Below, piece by piece: positions 44,615 to 52,757 of a stretch of 64,000 nt of DNA. The notes beneath the pieces were generated by a model. It was not told where the DNA came from and ran no database searches. It saw only the letters and a program-made list of their open reading frames with translations. Numbering within the stretch: the first letter of the stretch is position 1; each line of letters starts with the position of its first letter. Origin of the DNA: Microbulbifer flavimaris. Lineage in GTDB: Bacteria; Pseudomonadota; Gammaproteobacteria; Pseudomonadales; Cellvibrionaceae. The stretch is taken from the NCBI RefSeq assembly GCF_001641755.2, contig NZ_LRFG02000001.1:496001-560000 (forward strand), in the 5' to 3' direction. A program made the position numbers and the translations under genes.

Positions 44615-45924
44615 ATACGTTGAACAAACTGATTTGCCCGGCGCTCGCACTGGTATTGAGTGCCGCGGTGCCGAATGTCGTTGCCGAAACCCTGCTGATC
44701 AAGGGGGGGCGTGTGCACACCCTCGCCGAGGCCGGCACACTGCCAACCGGCGACGTGCTGATTCGTGATGGTCGGGTGGAAAAGGTTGCTCCCTCCATTG
44801 CCGTGAAGGCAGACCGGGAGATCGATGCCCGCGGTAAAATTGTAACGCCGGGTGTGATCGCACCGGTGTCTGAAATCGGCCTGGTGGAAATCGGGGCTGC
44901 CAGCAGTACCAATGACTACGCCGTTAGTGGTGACAGCATCGGAGCGGCCTTCGATCCGCTGCCGGCGTACAACCCCAAGTCCACATTGATCCCTTTCAAC
45001 CGGGCAGGCGGTGTCACCCGTGCACTGGTGTTTCCCGGGATCAAAATGTGGGGTGAGGGGGTCGGCGACCCGCAGCGGGTTTTCGCCGGCCGCAGCTTCG
45101 CCATCACCCTGAACGGCGAGTTTGACAGTGTCGTGGCAACGGACCTGGCTCAAAAGGCGTACACCGGTGAAGCGGGCAGCCTGCTGGCCGGCGGAAGTCG
45201 CGCCAATGCCATTGCCAAGGTCCGCAATGCCTTGGAGGAGGCCCGCGAATACCGCCAGAACCGCGATGCAATCCGCAGCGGCCAGTGGCGAGAGCTCAAT
45301 CACTCTATCGATGACCTGGAGGCTCTTCAGCCGCTGATCGACGGTAAGCAGCCCTTGCTGCTCACGGCCAACCGTGCCAGCGATATTATCGCCGCGCTCG
45401 ATCTCGCCCGGCAGTTCCAGTTGCAACTGGTGATCCTCGGGGCCGCCGAAGGCTGGATGGTGGCGGATCGCATTGCCGCTGCGAAAGTGCCGGTGATTAT
45501 CGATGCTATCAACAATCTGCCGACTGCGTTCGAATCCCTGGGGGCCCGACTGGACAATGCGGCGCTGCTGCAGCGGGCCGGAGTCAAGGTGGTGATCAGC
45601 GGTCCCGGTTATGCTTCCACCCATAATGTGTATCTCGCACGCCAGTCTGCCGGCAATGCGGTCGCTGCCGGCCTGCCGTATGAGGAGGCGCTGAAAAGCA
45701 TTAGCCGCAACGTGGCAGAGGTTTTCCGGATCGGTGGTGGCAGTGTAGAGCCCGGCCGGGTGGCGGACCTGGTGATATGGAGTGGCGATCCGCTGGAGGT
45801 GACCAGTTATGCGGAGGCGGTGTTGATCAATGGTGAACCACAATCACTGGTCAACCGGTCCACGCGACTGCGCGATCGCTACCTGAAACCTCAGGCAGGC
45901 CATGAATTTGGCTTCAAGCGCTGA
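44611..45924 (+). CDS. Amidohydrolase paralogue lacking metal ligands
   Basis: 437 residues with a signal peptide ending VVA. The fold and the C-terminal block (GRVADLVIWSGDPLE) match the upstream gene, but the HxH motif after VTPG is replaced by V86-S-E88, and the other His and the HSD motifs are also missing (VILGAAEGW, VISGPGYAS). It is therefore probably not a normal metal hydrolase. Coupling by a 4-bp overlap suggests it forms a complex with, or regulates, the active paralogue. Confidence 0.85.
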   Translation: MNTLNKLICPALALVLSAAVPNVVAETLLIKGGRVHTLAEAGTLPTGDVLIRDGRVEKVAPSIAVKADREIDARGKIVTPGVIAPVSEIGLVEIGAASSTNDYAVSGDSIGAAFDPLPAYNPKSTLIPFNRAGGVTRALVFPGIKMWGEGVGDPQRVFAGRSFAITLNGEFDSVVATDLAQKAYTGEAGSLLAGGSRANAIAKVRNALEEAREYRQNRDAIRSGQWRELNHSIDDLEALQPLIDGKQPLLLTANRASDIIAALDLARQFQLQLVILGAAEGWMVADRIAAAKVPVIIDAINNLPTAFESLGARLDNAALLQRAGVKVVISGPGYASTHNVYLARQSAGNAVAAGLPYEEALKSISRNVAEVFRIGGGSVEPGRVADLVIWSGDPLEVTSYAEAVLINGEPQSLVNRSTRLRDRYLKPQAGHEFGFKR

Positions 45925-45965
45925 GGTCGCCGCCCCAGTTCGGGCACATTGATAGGGATTTGAGT

Positions 45966-46367
45966 ATGGCAACTGTTACGGCTTTTTATGCGGCACTCTG
46001 TGCCCTGTTGATCATAGCCCTGGCATTTCGTGTGGTCAGGTTTCGTCGGAGTCAGAAGGTGGGTCTGGGCAGCGGGGGTAAACACGCTGCGGAAATTCTG
46101 ATCCGGACCCACGCCAATGCGGTGGAATATGTACCGCTCGCGCTGCTTCTTTTACTCCTGTCGGAGCTGAACGGCCTGGCTGCAACCTGGCTTCACGTGC
46201 TGGGCAGCACCCTGGTGATTGCACGACTGTTGCATGCGATTGGTCTGACTGCAGGCAAGGGCGGTTACCACCCGGGGCGCTTCTGGGGCACCGCGCTGAC
46301 CTGGATCGTAATTCTCGTGCTGGCGCTTGTCCTTTTAGCGGGGGCTCTCGGCTCGCTGAACCTCTAG
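45966..46367 (+). CDS. MAPEG-family membrane protein
   Basis: 133 residues with four membrane helices and the MAPEG block RTHANAVEYVPLALLLLLL. ATG 45966 is used; TTG 45960 is possible. The family includes glutathione-dependent membrane enzymes and uncharacterised bacterial proteins of the YecN type. It follows the amidohydrolase pair by 41 bp and may share their transcript. Confidence 0.85.
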   Translation: MATVTAFYAALCALLIIALAFRVVRFRRSQKVGLGSGGKHAAEILIRTHANAVEYVPLALLLLLLSELNGLAATWLHVLGSTLVIARLLHAIGLTAGKGGYHPGRFWGTALTWIVILVLALVLLAGALGSLNL

Positions 46368-46496
46368 CCGTTTACTCAGTCCGTCTGCCATAGCCATTTG
46401 CCTTGGGTGGCCTTTTTCGCGACTTGCAGCCAGTGCTGTAGAGGGCGGGAGGTGTTGGAAGCTTTCGCGGAATAGGTTTGCGCCCGAATGGCAGCT

Positions 46497-46521
46497 ATAA
46501 AAAAGCCCGGCCAGGCCGGGC
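46497..46521 (-). terminator. Terminator of yebG
   Basis: Stem GCCCGGC (46505-46511)/GCCGGGC (46515-46521) preceded on the plus strand by a run of A residues, which is a T-run for the minus-strand yebG. Confidence 0.85.
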
Positions 46522-46553
46522 GGAGTACAGGGATGGTAATCGTACAGGGAGTG

Positions 46554-46865
46554 CTACTGATTGGCTGCCAGCGGCGTTACGGTGTCATCGGCTGAGGGCT
46601 CTTCAGCGGCCTGGGCCGGTGCTTCATCCTCTTCCAGCAGCATTTCAGGCTTGCCCTTACAGGCTTTGGCCAGTACTTCGCGTCGCTTCGCCAGCAGCAG
46701 GCCGATCTCCTCGCCGACTTCCTCGCTGATGCCATCTACGTGGCGCTCGATCAGGGAAGTGATGTTGGCGGCGAGCTCCAGCATCTTGTCGTGTTCTTCT
46801 GCGTCTTTTTTGTTGTCGAACATTGCTCCGTCTCTATCGCATTTCCATACAGCTACAACGGCCAT
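46554..46865 (-). CDS. yebG: SOS-regulated YebG-family protein
   Basis: 103 residues from ATG 46865. The core FDNKKDAEEHDKMLELAAN and the following acidic helices match E. coli YebG, a small DNA-damage-inducible protein of unclear function. The C terminus is acidic and Ala-rich. Two LexA-type boxes lie 37-71 bp upstream, which supports both the identity and this start. The frame is open further upstream but that part would cover the LexA boxes. Confidence 0.9.
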   Translation of the reverse strand: MAVVAVWKCDRDGAMFDNKKDAEEHDKMLELAANITSLIERHVDGISEEVGEEIGLLLAKRREVLAKACKGKPEMLLEEDEAPAQAAEEPSADDTVTPLAANQ

Positions 46866-46901
46866 GGTTGCCTCCGGTTTTTCTTGAAGCGAGTTGGTTA
46901 T

Positions 46902-46936
46902 CTGTATGCCTGTACAGTAAGTGTATATCTGTACAG
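46902..46936 (-). promoter_or_regulatory. Tandem LexA (SOS) boxes upstream of yebG
   Basis: CTGT-N8-ACAG is perfect at 46902-46917. A second box with one mismatch, GTGT-N8-ACAG, is at 46921-46936. LexA boxes are palindromic and could also act on a plus-strand transcript. Confidence 0.85.
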
Positions 46937-46939
46937 TGT

Positions 46940-47106
46940 CAAGACCTTTGGATGCGGCGAGTTGAGCTGATATTGCGTCTTGCTGTAGCAGCGGCGAGGC
47001 AAAAGGAAGCGATAATAAAAACAGGCAACGCATCCTGCTCCCCCCATAGGGTGCGTTGTCTCAACCCCGCAGTAGAGTTTGAGAGCCCGCAATGCGGGCT
47101 TTTTTT
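46940..47106 (+). ncRNA. Candidate small RNA divergent from yebG
   Basis: No gene is visible, yet the stretch has a stem CAACGCA (47026-47032)/TGCGTTG (47052-47058) and ends in a strong plus-strand terminator. Its left end is at the LexA boxes, so it could be SOS-controlled. The start is only approximate. Confidence 0.35.
47084..47106 (+). terminator. Rho-independent terminator with no plus-strand gene upstream
   Basis: Perfect 7-bp stem AGCCCGC/GCGGGCT, 3-nt loop AAT, then six T residues. Confidence 0.85.
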
Positions 47107-47147
47107 ATGCGCTGGGTGTAGCAGGGCCGGTGGTTTGCAATCGCTGG

Positions 47148-47768
47148 TTACAGGCTCAGGACCAGGCGTGCAGCCAGCCCCAGTAACAGAACGCCAAATA
47201 ACTGCTGGAGGCGGTGCGCAGCCTTGGCTCCGAGCCAACCGCGACCGCTCCCCAGGGTCACGACAAGCGAGATCAGGGCGTACCAGGCCGCGTCGATTCC
47301 CGCGGCAAGTCCCGCCATGCCCAGTTTGGTCCCGAGAGCCTGTTCTGCTGACACGAACTGACTGAACAGGGCGGTGAAGAAGATCGCTACCTTGGGGTTA
47401 AAGAATGCAATACCAAACCCCTGTAAGGCTGCCCGCTGAACTGAGATTGGTTCTGAGGCAGGACGGTTATTCACTGCGCTGCCCGGTGCCGGGGCCCGCA
47501 GTGCTTTCCAGCCCAGGTAGACCAGCATCGCGGCACCACCCCACTGCAGCAGGGAAAAGAGCAGTGGCGTATGGGTAACCAGTACCGCCAGCCCGAAAGC
47601 GGTCAGGCCAGCGTAGAGGGCGATGGCCACGCCATGGGCGATGGCACTGGCCAACCCCTGTCGCGGGCCGGAGGCGGCACAGCGCAGGACGATCAGCAGG
47701 CTCGGGCCCGGACTCATGGCGCCCAGGGCGCAGATTCCCGCGAGTGAGAGCCAGGACAGCAGATCCAT
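47148..47768 (-). CDS. LysE/RhtB-family amino-acid exporter
   Basis: 206 residues, about six membrane segments, with the LysE hallmark GAMSPGPSLLIVLRCA near residues 17-32 and the block FNPKVAIFFTALFSQF. Exports small amino acids or related compounds at the inner membrane; the substrate is not predictable. It directly follows the DUF924 gene, with their end and start touching at 47768. Confidence 0.9.
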   Translation of the reverse strand: MDLLSWLSLAGICALGAMSPGPSLLIVLRCAASGPRQGLASAIAHGVAIALYAGLTAFGLAVLVTHTPLLFSLLQWGGAAMLVYLGWKALRAPAPGSAVNNRPASEPISVQRAALQGFGIAFFNPKVAIFFTALFSQFVSAEQALGTKLGMAGLAAGIDAAWYALISLVVTLGSGRGWLGAKAAHRLQQLFGVLLLGLAARLVLSL

Positions 47769-48370
47769 CAGAAACCGCCCCCTTGTTCCAGCCAGGCTTC
47801 TTCCGCAGCAGTGGATTCGCGGCCGAGGGGTGCATTGCGATGGGGATAGCGACCAAACTCGTCGATGACCCTCTGGTGGGCCAGGGCGTACTGGTAGAAA
47901 CTCTCGGCCTGGGCCGCCCCGATGGCGCCATCGAGGTAGTCCATACGCAGGCGGTTGAAGTGTTCTACGGAGCGACGCTGCATTTCCTCGCTCTCGGCAT
48001 GCTCCAGGGGGATACCCAGGAAGGCCCGCTGGAACAGTCCCAGCTTGCTGTCGTCACCGCGGCCGATCACCGCCAGCGCCACTTCCAGGGCCAGGTTGTC
48101 ACCGGCAAATGCCCGCCCGGTACCCCGGTAAATGTTGCGGGTGAACTGGTCACACAGGAGCACCAGGGCCAGCTCTCCAGCCAGTGAGTCCCGCCACGGG
48201 TGGAGTTCCCCGGCCAAAGCGGATTCAACCAGGTGGCCAAAGCGCTCCTCGATCTCGCCATCGAAGGCCGTGCTGCGGGTAAACCAGAGTTGCTGGTGGA
48301 GTTCGTCGGATGGGGCGTCCAGTTGGTCGGTGCCAAACCAGAACTTGAGGACATCTGCAGGGTGAGCCAT
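47768..48370 (-). CDS. DUF924 family protein
   Basis: 200 residues from ATG 48370, with GGGAG upstream. The start VLKFWFG, the block LVLLCDQFTRNIYRGTGRAFAGD and the later FGRYPHRNAPLGR are family signatures of DUF924, a helical TPR-like fold. Function unknown. An open frame runs upstream to 48502 but lacks conservation. Confidence 0.88.
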   Translation of the reverse strand: MAHPADVLKFWFGTDQLDAPSDELHQQLWFTRSTAFDGEIEERFGHLVESALAGELHPWRDSLAGELALVLLCDQFTRNIYRGTGRAFAGDNLALEVALAVIGRGDDSKLGLFQRAFLGIPLEHAESEEMQRRSVEHFNRLRMDYLDGAIGAAQAESFYQYALAHQRVIDEFGRYPHRNAPLGRESTAAEEAWLEQGGGF

Positions 48371-48463
48371 GGATTCTCCCGATTTTTTTATCACCGGTGC
48401 ATCCAATCGGTGATTTCGCCTCATCTTACTGGTGTACAAGGAAATCAGCCAGGAGGCGAAATC

Positions 48464-48760
48464 ATGAAAAGCACTGAAACAGGACGTTCCAACAGGGTAC
48501 AATTTTACGCCGCGCTTGCCTTATTGCTGGGCGCGCTGCCGGCCACAGCCAGTGAGCTCTCCCTCCCCATGGAGCAGGTAGAGCGCGAGCTTGCACAGAA
48601 GACCGAGGAGGTCTTCTCCCGCAAACTCAATGAATGTCGCCGGGCGGGAGAGGAAGAAAAGGCCAGCAAGCCCGCATTTCCCGTGCGAATCGCCGACCGC
48701 CCCGATGTGAAGGGAGGTGGCTTGGGCCATCTGGAAGGCCTGCCCCTGACGGCGCTGTAA
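48464..48760 (+). CDS. Small secreted protein of unknown function
   Basis: 98 residues starting at ATG 48464 behind a very good ribosome site (AGGAGG). Signal peptide ends at ATAS; the mature part is charged and helical (ELAQKTEEVFSRKLNECRRAGEEEK) with a single Cys. I do not recognise the family. It may be co-transcribed with the DUF6249 gene 39 bp downstream. Confidence 0.65.
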   Translation: MKSTETGRSNRVQFYAALALLLGALPATASELSLPMEQVERELAQKTEEVFSRKLNECRRAGEEEKASKPAFPVRIADRPDVKGGGLGHLEGLPLTAL

Positions 48761-48799
48761 AGAGTTCGACAACACGTAACACAGGTTGAGAGCACCATA

Positions 48800-49729
48800 A
48801 TGAGAGCGAGAAACAATAACACTAGCGCGGTCGGCTCCCGGCTGCTGTTTGGCCTGCTGGCGACCCTGTCGCTGTCCGGCTGGGCCCAGCAGGCACCGGA
48901 GCCGCCACCTTCGCCAGCCTCGGCGCCGGTCGAGGCACCACAGGCTGCTGAGAAGCAGGACCACCAGCAGGAGATGGAGCGCCTGCAACAGGAAATGGAA
49001 ATCCAGGCGCGGGAGATGGAGAGTCGTGCCCGTGAGATGGAGAGCCATGCCCGGCAACTCCAGCAGGTCGAGGACCAGGTCGAAAAGCAGGTACGGATCC
49101 TCCGTGGCGATGACGGCACCCTGCGTATCACCACTCGTGATGAGACCGGCGAGCGCAGCGAAGTCCAGGTGGACCTGGGTGAGGAGTTCGGTGGCGCCGT
49201 TACCCGGCGGATCTACGAGAAGCTGGAGAAGCAGGGCATCCTCGATGAGAAGGGCCTGATTGTAGAAGAGTCCCTGGATGGTGTGCCCAAGAATATCCAG
49301 ATTGGTATCTCGGGTGACCTGGATCGGCATGAACTTCGCGGAGTTAGGGTAAAGGATGAGATTGATATGGACTGGCTGATCGCAATTGTCTCGGTACTCG
49401 CGGTGTTCGGCACCCCGGTACTCATCGTGTGGCTGGTGACACGTAATAGCTACCGCAAGAAGCAGCTGCTGATGGACAACATCAATCGCATGGTGGCAGA
49501 AGGTCGGGACATTCCGCCAGAGCTGCTGGATGCAATGGAAGGGGAATCACCGAGTAAGGCGCGTGACCGAGGCTTCACCCTGATCGCGGTCGGTCTGGCC
49601 CTCTTTATCTGGTTGACCATCGCTGTGGGCGCTGGTGTGGGTAGCCTGGGCCTGATCCCGCTCTTTATCGGTGTGGCCCGGTTTATCAACTGGAAGCTGG
49701 ATCACCGTTCCGAAGGCCAGGTGGGTTAA
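48800..49729 (+). CDS. DUF6249-type membrane protein with coiled coil
   Basis: 309 residues. Signal peptide, then a Gln/Glu/Met-rich heptad region (about residues 50-95: QQEMERLQQEMEIQAREM and following), a soluble middle part, and three C-terminal membrane helices at about 193-215 and 255-295. The C-terminal part with DNINRMVAEGRDIPPELL resembles DUF6249. It lies 12 bp upstream of an ECF sigma factor gene and may be its sensor or anti-sigma partner, which is inferred from position. Confidence 0.75.
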   Translation: MRARNNNTSAVGSRLLFGLLATLSLSGWAQQAPEPPPSPASAPVEAPQAAEKQDHQQEMERLQQEMEIQAREMESRAREMESHARQLQQVEDQVEKQVRILRGDDGTLRITTRDETGERSEVQVDLGEEFGGAVTRRIYEKLEKQGILDEKGLIVEESLDGVPKNIQIGISGDLDRHELRGVRVKDEIDMDWLIAIVSVLAVFGTPVLIVWLVTRNSYRKKQLLMDNINRMVAEGRDIPPELLDAMEGESPSKARDRGFTLIAVGLALFIWLTIAVGAGVGSLGLIPLFIGVARFINWKLDHRSEGQVG

Positions 49730-49741
49730 GGGCAGGGACTT

Positions 49742-50296
49742 ATGGACCTCAATGACGAGGAACTGATCCGCAGGATCGTCGAGGATGGGGACCAGCGGGC
49801 ATACGCCCAGCTGGTCCGCCGCTATCAGTCACAGCTGCGTTTCTCGCTCCGTCAGCTGTGCGATGGCGACCAGGGCCTCGCTGACGATATGGCGCAGGAG
49901 GCTTTCATCAAGGCCTACAAAGCGCTGCCTGCGTTTCGCGGCGACGCGCGTTTCAGCACCTGGCTGTACCGCATCGCCTATAACCTTGTCATGAGCCACA
50001 AGCGCAAGAATGCCCCGGAGGTGAACCAGGAACTGGTGGACCGGGCGCAGGCGGAAGAATCCGTGGAGGAATCACAGCAGTTGGGCATGGCCCGTGACCT
50101 TCACTCCGCCATGGAGGAATTGAGCGAAGCCCAGCGGCAGGCAGTGCATCTGTGCATGCAGCGGGGCTTTTCCCACGAGGAGGCGGCCAGTATTATGAAG
50201 TTGCCGCTAGGTACGGTAAAATCCCACGTTAACCGCGCGCGGGCGAAGCTGCAGTCTCTACTGCAGGCGTGGCGCGAGGAGGTAGTCAGTGGATAG
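49742..50296 (+). CDS. ECF sigma-70 factor
   Basis: 184 residues with region 2 (YQSQLRFSLRQLCDGDQGLADDMAQEAFIKAY, WLYRIAYNL) and region 4 (LSEAQRQAVHLCMQRGFSHEEAASIMKLPLGTVKSHVNRARAKL). It resembles the RpoE-like group of extracytoplasmic sigma factors. It overlaps the following small membrane-protein gene by 8 bp, the usual layout for a sigma/anti-sigma pair. Confidence 0.92.
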   Translation: MDLNDEELIRRIVEDGDQRAYAQLVRRYQSQLRFSLRQLCDGDQGLADDMAQEAFIKAYKALPAFRGDARFSTWLYRIAYNLVMSHKRKNAPEVNQELVDRAQAEESVEESQQLGMARDLHSAMEELSEAQRQAVHLCMQRGFSHEEAASIMKLPLGTVKSHVNRARAKLQSLLQAWREEVVSG

Positions 50297-50663
50297 CTTT
50301 GATCAAAAACTCAGCAAGAACGATGGCATGACAGATTCGGCCCTTTTGGGGAGCGACCCGGAGTTCGATACCTGGCTCAGTCGCCAGCTGCAGTTCGACG
50401 AGCCCTATCTCGACGACGATGGCTTCTGTGAGCAGGTGATGGCGAAGCTTCCCGCTCCGTCCAAACGCTCCGAGAAACGGGCCACCCGGATGCAGTACGC
50501 CGCTGTGGTTGCCGCCTCTGCCATCGTGGCGTGGCAGTTCCCCTTCGGCGAGGTGCTGAATGAAGCGGTGCGCCAGTCCGTCAGCCTGTACTCCCTGGTG
50601 GGAGCGGGCCTGCTGGCATCCCTGGCGGCCATGACCGGCGGAATTCTCGCCGCCCGCCGCTAA
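50289..50663 (+). CDS. Small membrane protein, probable anti-sigma partner
   Basis: 124 residues from GTG 50289. A soluble acidic N-terminal half (about 60 residues) is followed by two hydrophobic segments (AAVVAASAIVAWQF and YSLVGAGLLASLAAMTGGIL). Overlap with the ECF sigma gene and the topology of cytosolic N terminus then membrane anchor suggest an anti-sigma factor. I see no ZAS zinc motif, so this rests on context. The stretch 50664-50886 after it holds nothing I can identify. Confidence 0.6.
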   Translation: MDSFDQKLSKNDGMTDSALLGSDPEFDTWLSRQLQFDEPYLDDDGFCEQVMAKLPAPSKRSEKRATRMQYAAVVAASAIVAWQFPFGEVLNEAVRQSVSLYSLVGAGLLASLAAMTGGILAARR

Positions 50664-50886
50664 GAGGCCCCTCGTTCCTTTCAGCCTCTCTCATTCATGA
50701 CGTGGCCGCCGCCCGGCGGCCCGATTTCCCCACAATATTCCTTGTCTGTAACCGCTAAACCCGCCTGCTATCGTCTTCGCAGCCAGCGAGAGCTGTCCAT
50801 TGGTCAGGGGCTGTGGCCCTCGGCTGCAGGGCGCGGTGCCCGGGCGTTACGCCGCCACGGATGTGCCCCTGGTGAACTGGGACGCC

Positions 50887-51363
50887 CTAGCGGGCGTCGT
50901 ACTGGTTGAGGTTGATCTCGCCCCGCTTGGTGACGCGGAGAGCGGGCAGGATTGAGCGGCGCAGCCCCAGCTTGGCCTCCAGCTCGTAGGGTACGGTATT
51001 CCTTTGCCGCCCCAGCAGGTCCGCCGCTGCCATCAGTGAACCAACGAGGCTGGCAGTGGCATCGACCGTAATATCCTCCTGTCCATAAGCGGCCACCGGC
51101 TGGAGATCGCTGGCGGTGCCGGTGACCACCTTGTGCCCGGCAAGCCGCAGGGTGTAGTAGAGCCCGGAGAGTGCCAGCTCTGAGTTGTTGGGGTTGAATA
51201 CCCGCAAGCGAATTCGAAAGCGCAATTCGTTACCGGATGAGGGGAGCGGTTCCAGGCCCACCACTTCTACTTCGGGCTCCTGGAATGATGGCGACAGCAC
51301 CGCACAGCCCGTCATGCTCAATAGCATGCAGAAAGCGAATATCAGCGGAAAAGCTCTGGGCAT
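50887..51363 (-). CDS. LEA14-like (WHy domain) lipoprotein
   Basis: 158 residues from ATG 51363; ATG 51378 is also open. Signal peptide with lipobox MTGC. The mature part matches the LEA type 2/WHy beta-sandwich: FRIRLRVFNPNNSELALSGLYYTLRLAGHKV, then VDATASLVGSL. Such lipoproteins are widespread in gammaproteobacteria and have no clear function. It is divergent from the M19 dipeptidase gene. Confidence 0.8.
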   Translation of the reverse strand: MPRAFPLIFAFCMLLSMTGCAVLSPSFQEPEVEVVGLEPLPSSGNELRFRIRLRVFNPNNSELALSGLYYTLRLAGHKVVTGTASDLQPVAAYGQEDITVDATASLVGSLMAAADLLGRQRNTVPYELEAKLGLRRSILPALRVTKRGEINLNQYDAR

Positions 51364-51517
51364 CGATGATCTCCCCAATGGGTTGGCTTACAATTCCTGT
51401 CAGTAGTGGTAGACCGCGCCATCTCTGATTGGTTTACCGCAGGCAAGGGTTGTGTCCCTCAAACGGGCCACAGCACTGAGCGAATCAAAAATCATAATAA
51501 TCCGGTGCACATCATCC

Positions 51518-52687
51518 ATGAAGAAAATGCTCGCCTTGATATCCCTGCTAATGTTGACACTGTTTGCTTCCTGGCGCTGGCTGCTGTTGCCGGCGGTGGA
51601 TGCGGGCCTCAATCAGTACCTGGGTGATGGTCAACCGCCGCTCTCCGCCAGGGCCGAGCAGCTGCATGGTTCCTTGTTGGTTGGGGATCTGCACGCAGAC
51701 AGCTTCCTCTGGGCCCGGGATCTGGCTGATACATCTGATTATGGCCACCTGGACCTGCCCCGTGCCCGCGCCGGTAACCTTGGTATTCAGGTCTTCACCG
51801 CAGTCACCAAGTCGCCCCGGGGGCTCAACTATGAAGAGAATGCCGCGGATAGCGGGGACAATATTACCCTTCTCGCCGTGGCCCAGGGGTGGCCACCGCG
51901 AACCTGGGACAGCCTGCTGCAGCGGGCGCTTTTCCAGGCGCAGCGACTCCATCAGCTGGCGTCGCAGCACCCGTCGGCTATTGCGCCAGTGAGGACTGCC
52001 GGGGAGCTGCGCGACCTGCTCACATTGCGTGGGGAGGGCGCGGCGCCTCCAGCGGCCGTGCTGGGTATTGAGGGGGCTCATCCGCTGGAAGGAAAGCTGG
52101 AAAATATTGATGTGCTGTATGACGCCGGTTTCCGGGTGATGGGCCTGCAGCATTTCTTCGACAACGAATTGGGCGGCTCCCTGCATGGCGAGAGCGGTGC
52201 AGGGCTGACCGATTTCGGTCGCCGGGCGGTGGTGGAAATGGCGCGCCGTTCCATCATTATCGATGTGGCGCACTCCTCGGAGCAGGTGGTCCGGGATGTG
52301 TTGTCTCTCACCGAGCGCCCGCTGATGGTTTCCCACACCGGCCTCAAGGGACATTGCGATTCTGCGCGCAATATCAGTGATTCGCTGATGCAGGAAATCG
52401 CCGCCGCCGGCGGTCTGGTTGGTGTTGGCTTCTGGGATGGTGCCGTCTGTGACCCGAGCCCCCGGAGCGTGGTGGAGGCGATTCGCTATGCCATCGATCT
52501 GCTCGGTGTTGAGCACGTGGCACTGGGGTCGGATTACGACGGGACCGTTGCCGTTACTTTTGATGCCGGTGAGCTGGGGGTGCTGACCGAGGAAATGCTG
52601 CGCCAGGGTTTCACTGAGGCGGAGATTCGCCGGGTCATGGGGGAAAACCTGAGGGATTTCCTGCTCACCCAGTTGCCTGCGAGCTGA
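51518..52687 (+). CDS. Membrane dipeptidase, M19 family
   Basis: 389 residues from ATG 51518, where a signal or anchor helix begins (MKKMLALISLLMLTLF). M19 zinc ligands: His and Asp in GDLHADSF, Glu in LGIEGAHPL, and histidines in DVAHSSEQV and SHTGLKGHC. M19 enzymes cleave a wide range of dipeptides including those with a C-terminal D-residue. It is outside the murein island but could process its dipeptide products. Confidence 0.9.
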   Translation: MKKMLALISLLMLTLFASWRWLLLPAVDAGLNQYLGDGQPPLSARAEQLHGSLLVGDLHADSFLWARDLADTSDYGHLDLPRARAGNLGIQVFTAVTKSPRGLNYEENAADSGDNITLLAVAQGWPPRTWDSLLQRALFQAQRLHQLASQHPSAIAPVRTAGELRDLLTLRGEGAAPPAAVLGIEGAHPLEGKLENIDVLYDAGFRVMGLQHFFDNELGGSLHGESGAGLTDFGRRAVVEMARRSIIIDVAHSSEQVVRDVLSLTERPLMVSHTGLKGHCDSARNISDSLMQEIAAAGGLVGVGFWDGAVCDPSPRSVVEAIRYAIDLLGVEHVALGSDYDGTVAVTFDAGELGVLTEEMLRQGFTEAEIRRVMGENLRDFLLTQLPAS

Positions 52688-52757
52688 TTGTCAGTCCAGA
52701 GCCGGGAGACGCGCCGTCGACTATACCTGATGTTGGTGTGCGTAATGGAGCCTCCCG

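Noticed and set aside
43184-44650. 488-codon antisense frame opposite the first amidohydrolase
   Set aside because: Sense frame is supported by lipobox and metal motifs; antisense lacks them.
46937-47083. Possible tRNA before the terminator at 47084
   Set aside because: No T-loop GTTCGA-type motif and no cloverleaf could be formed.
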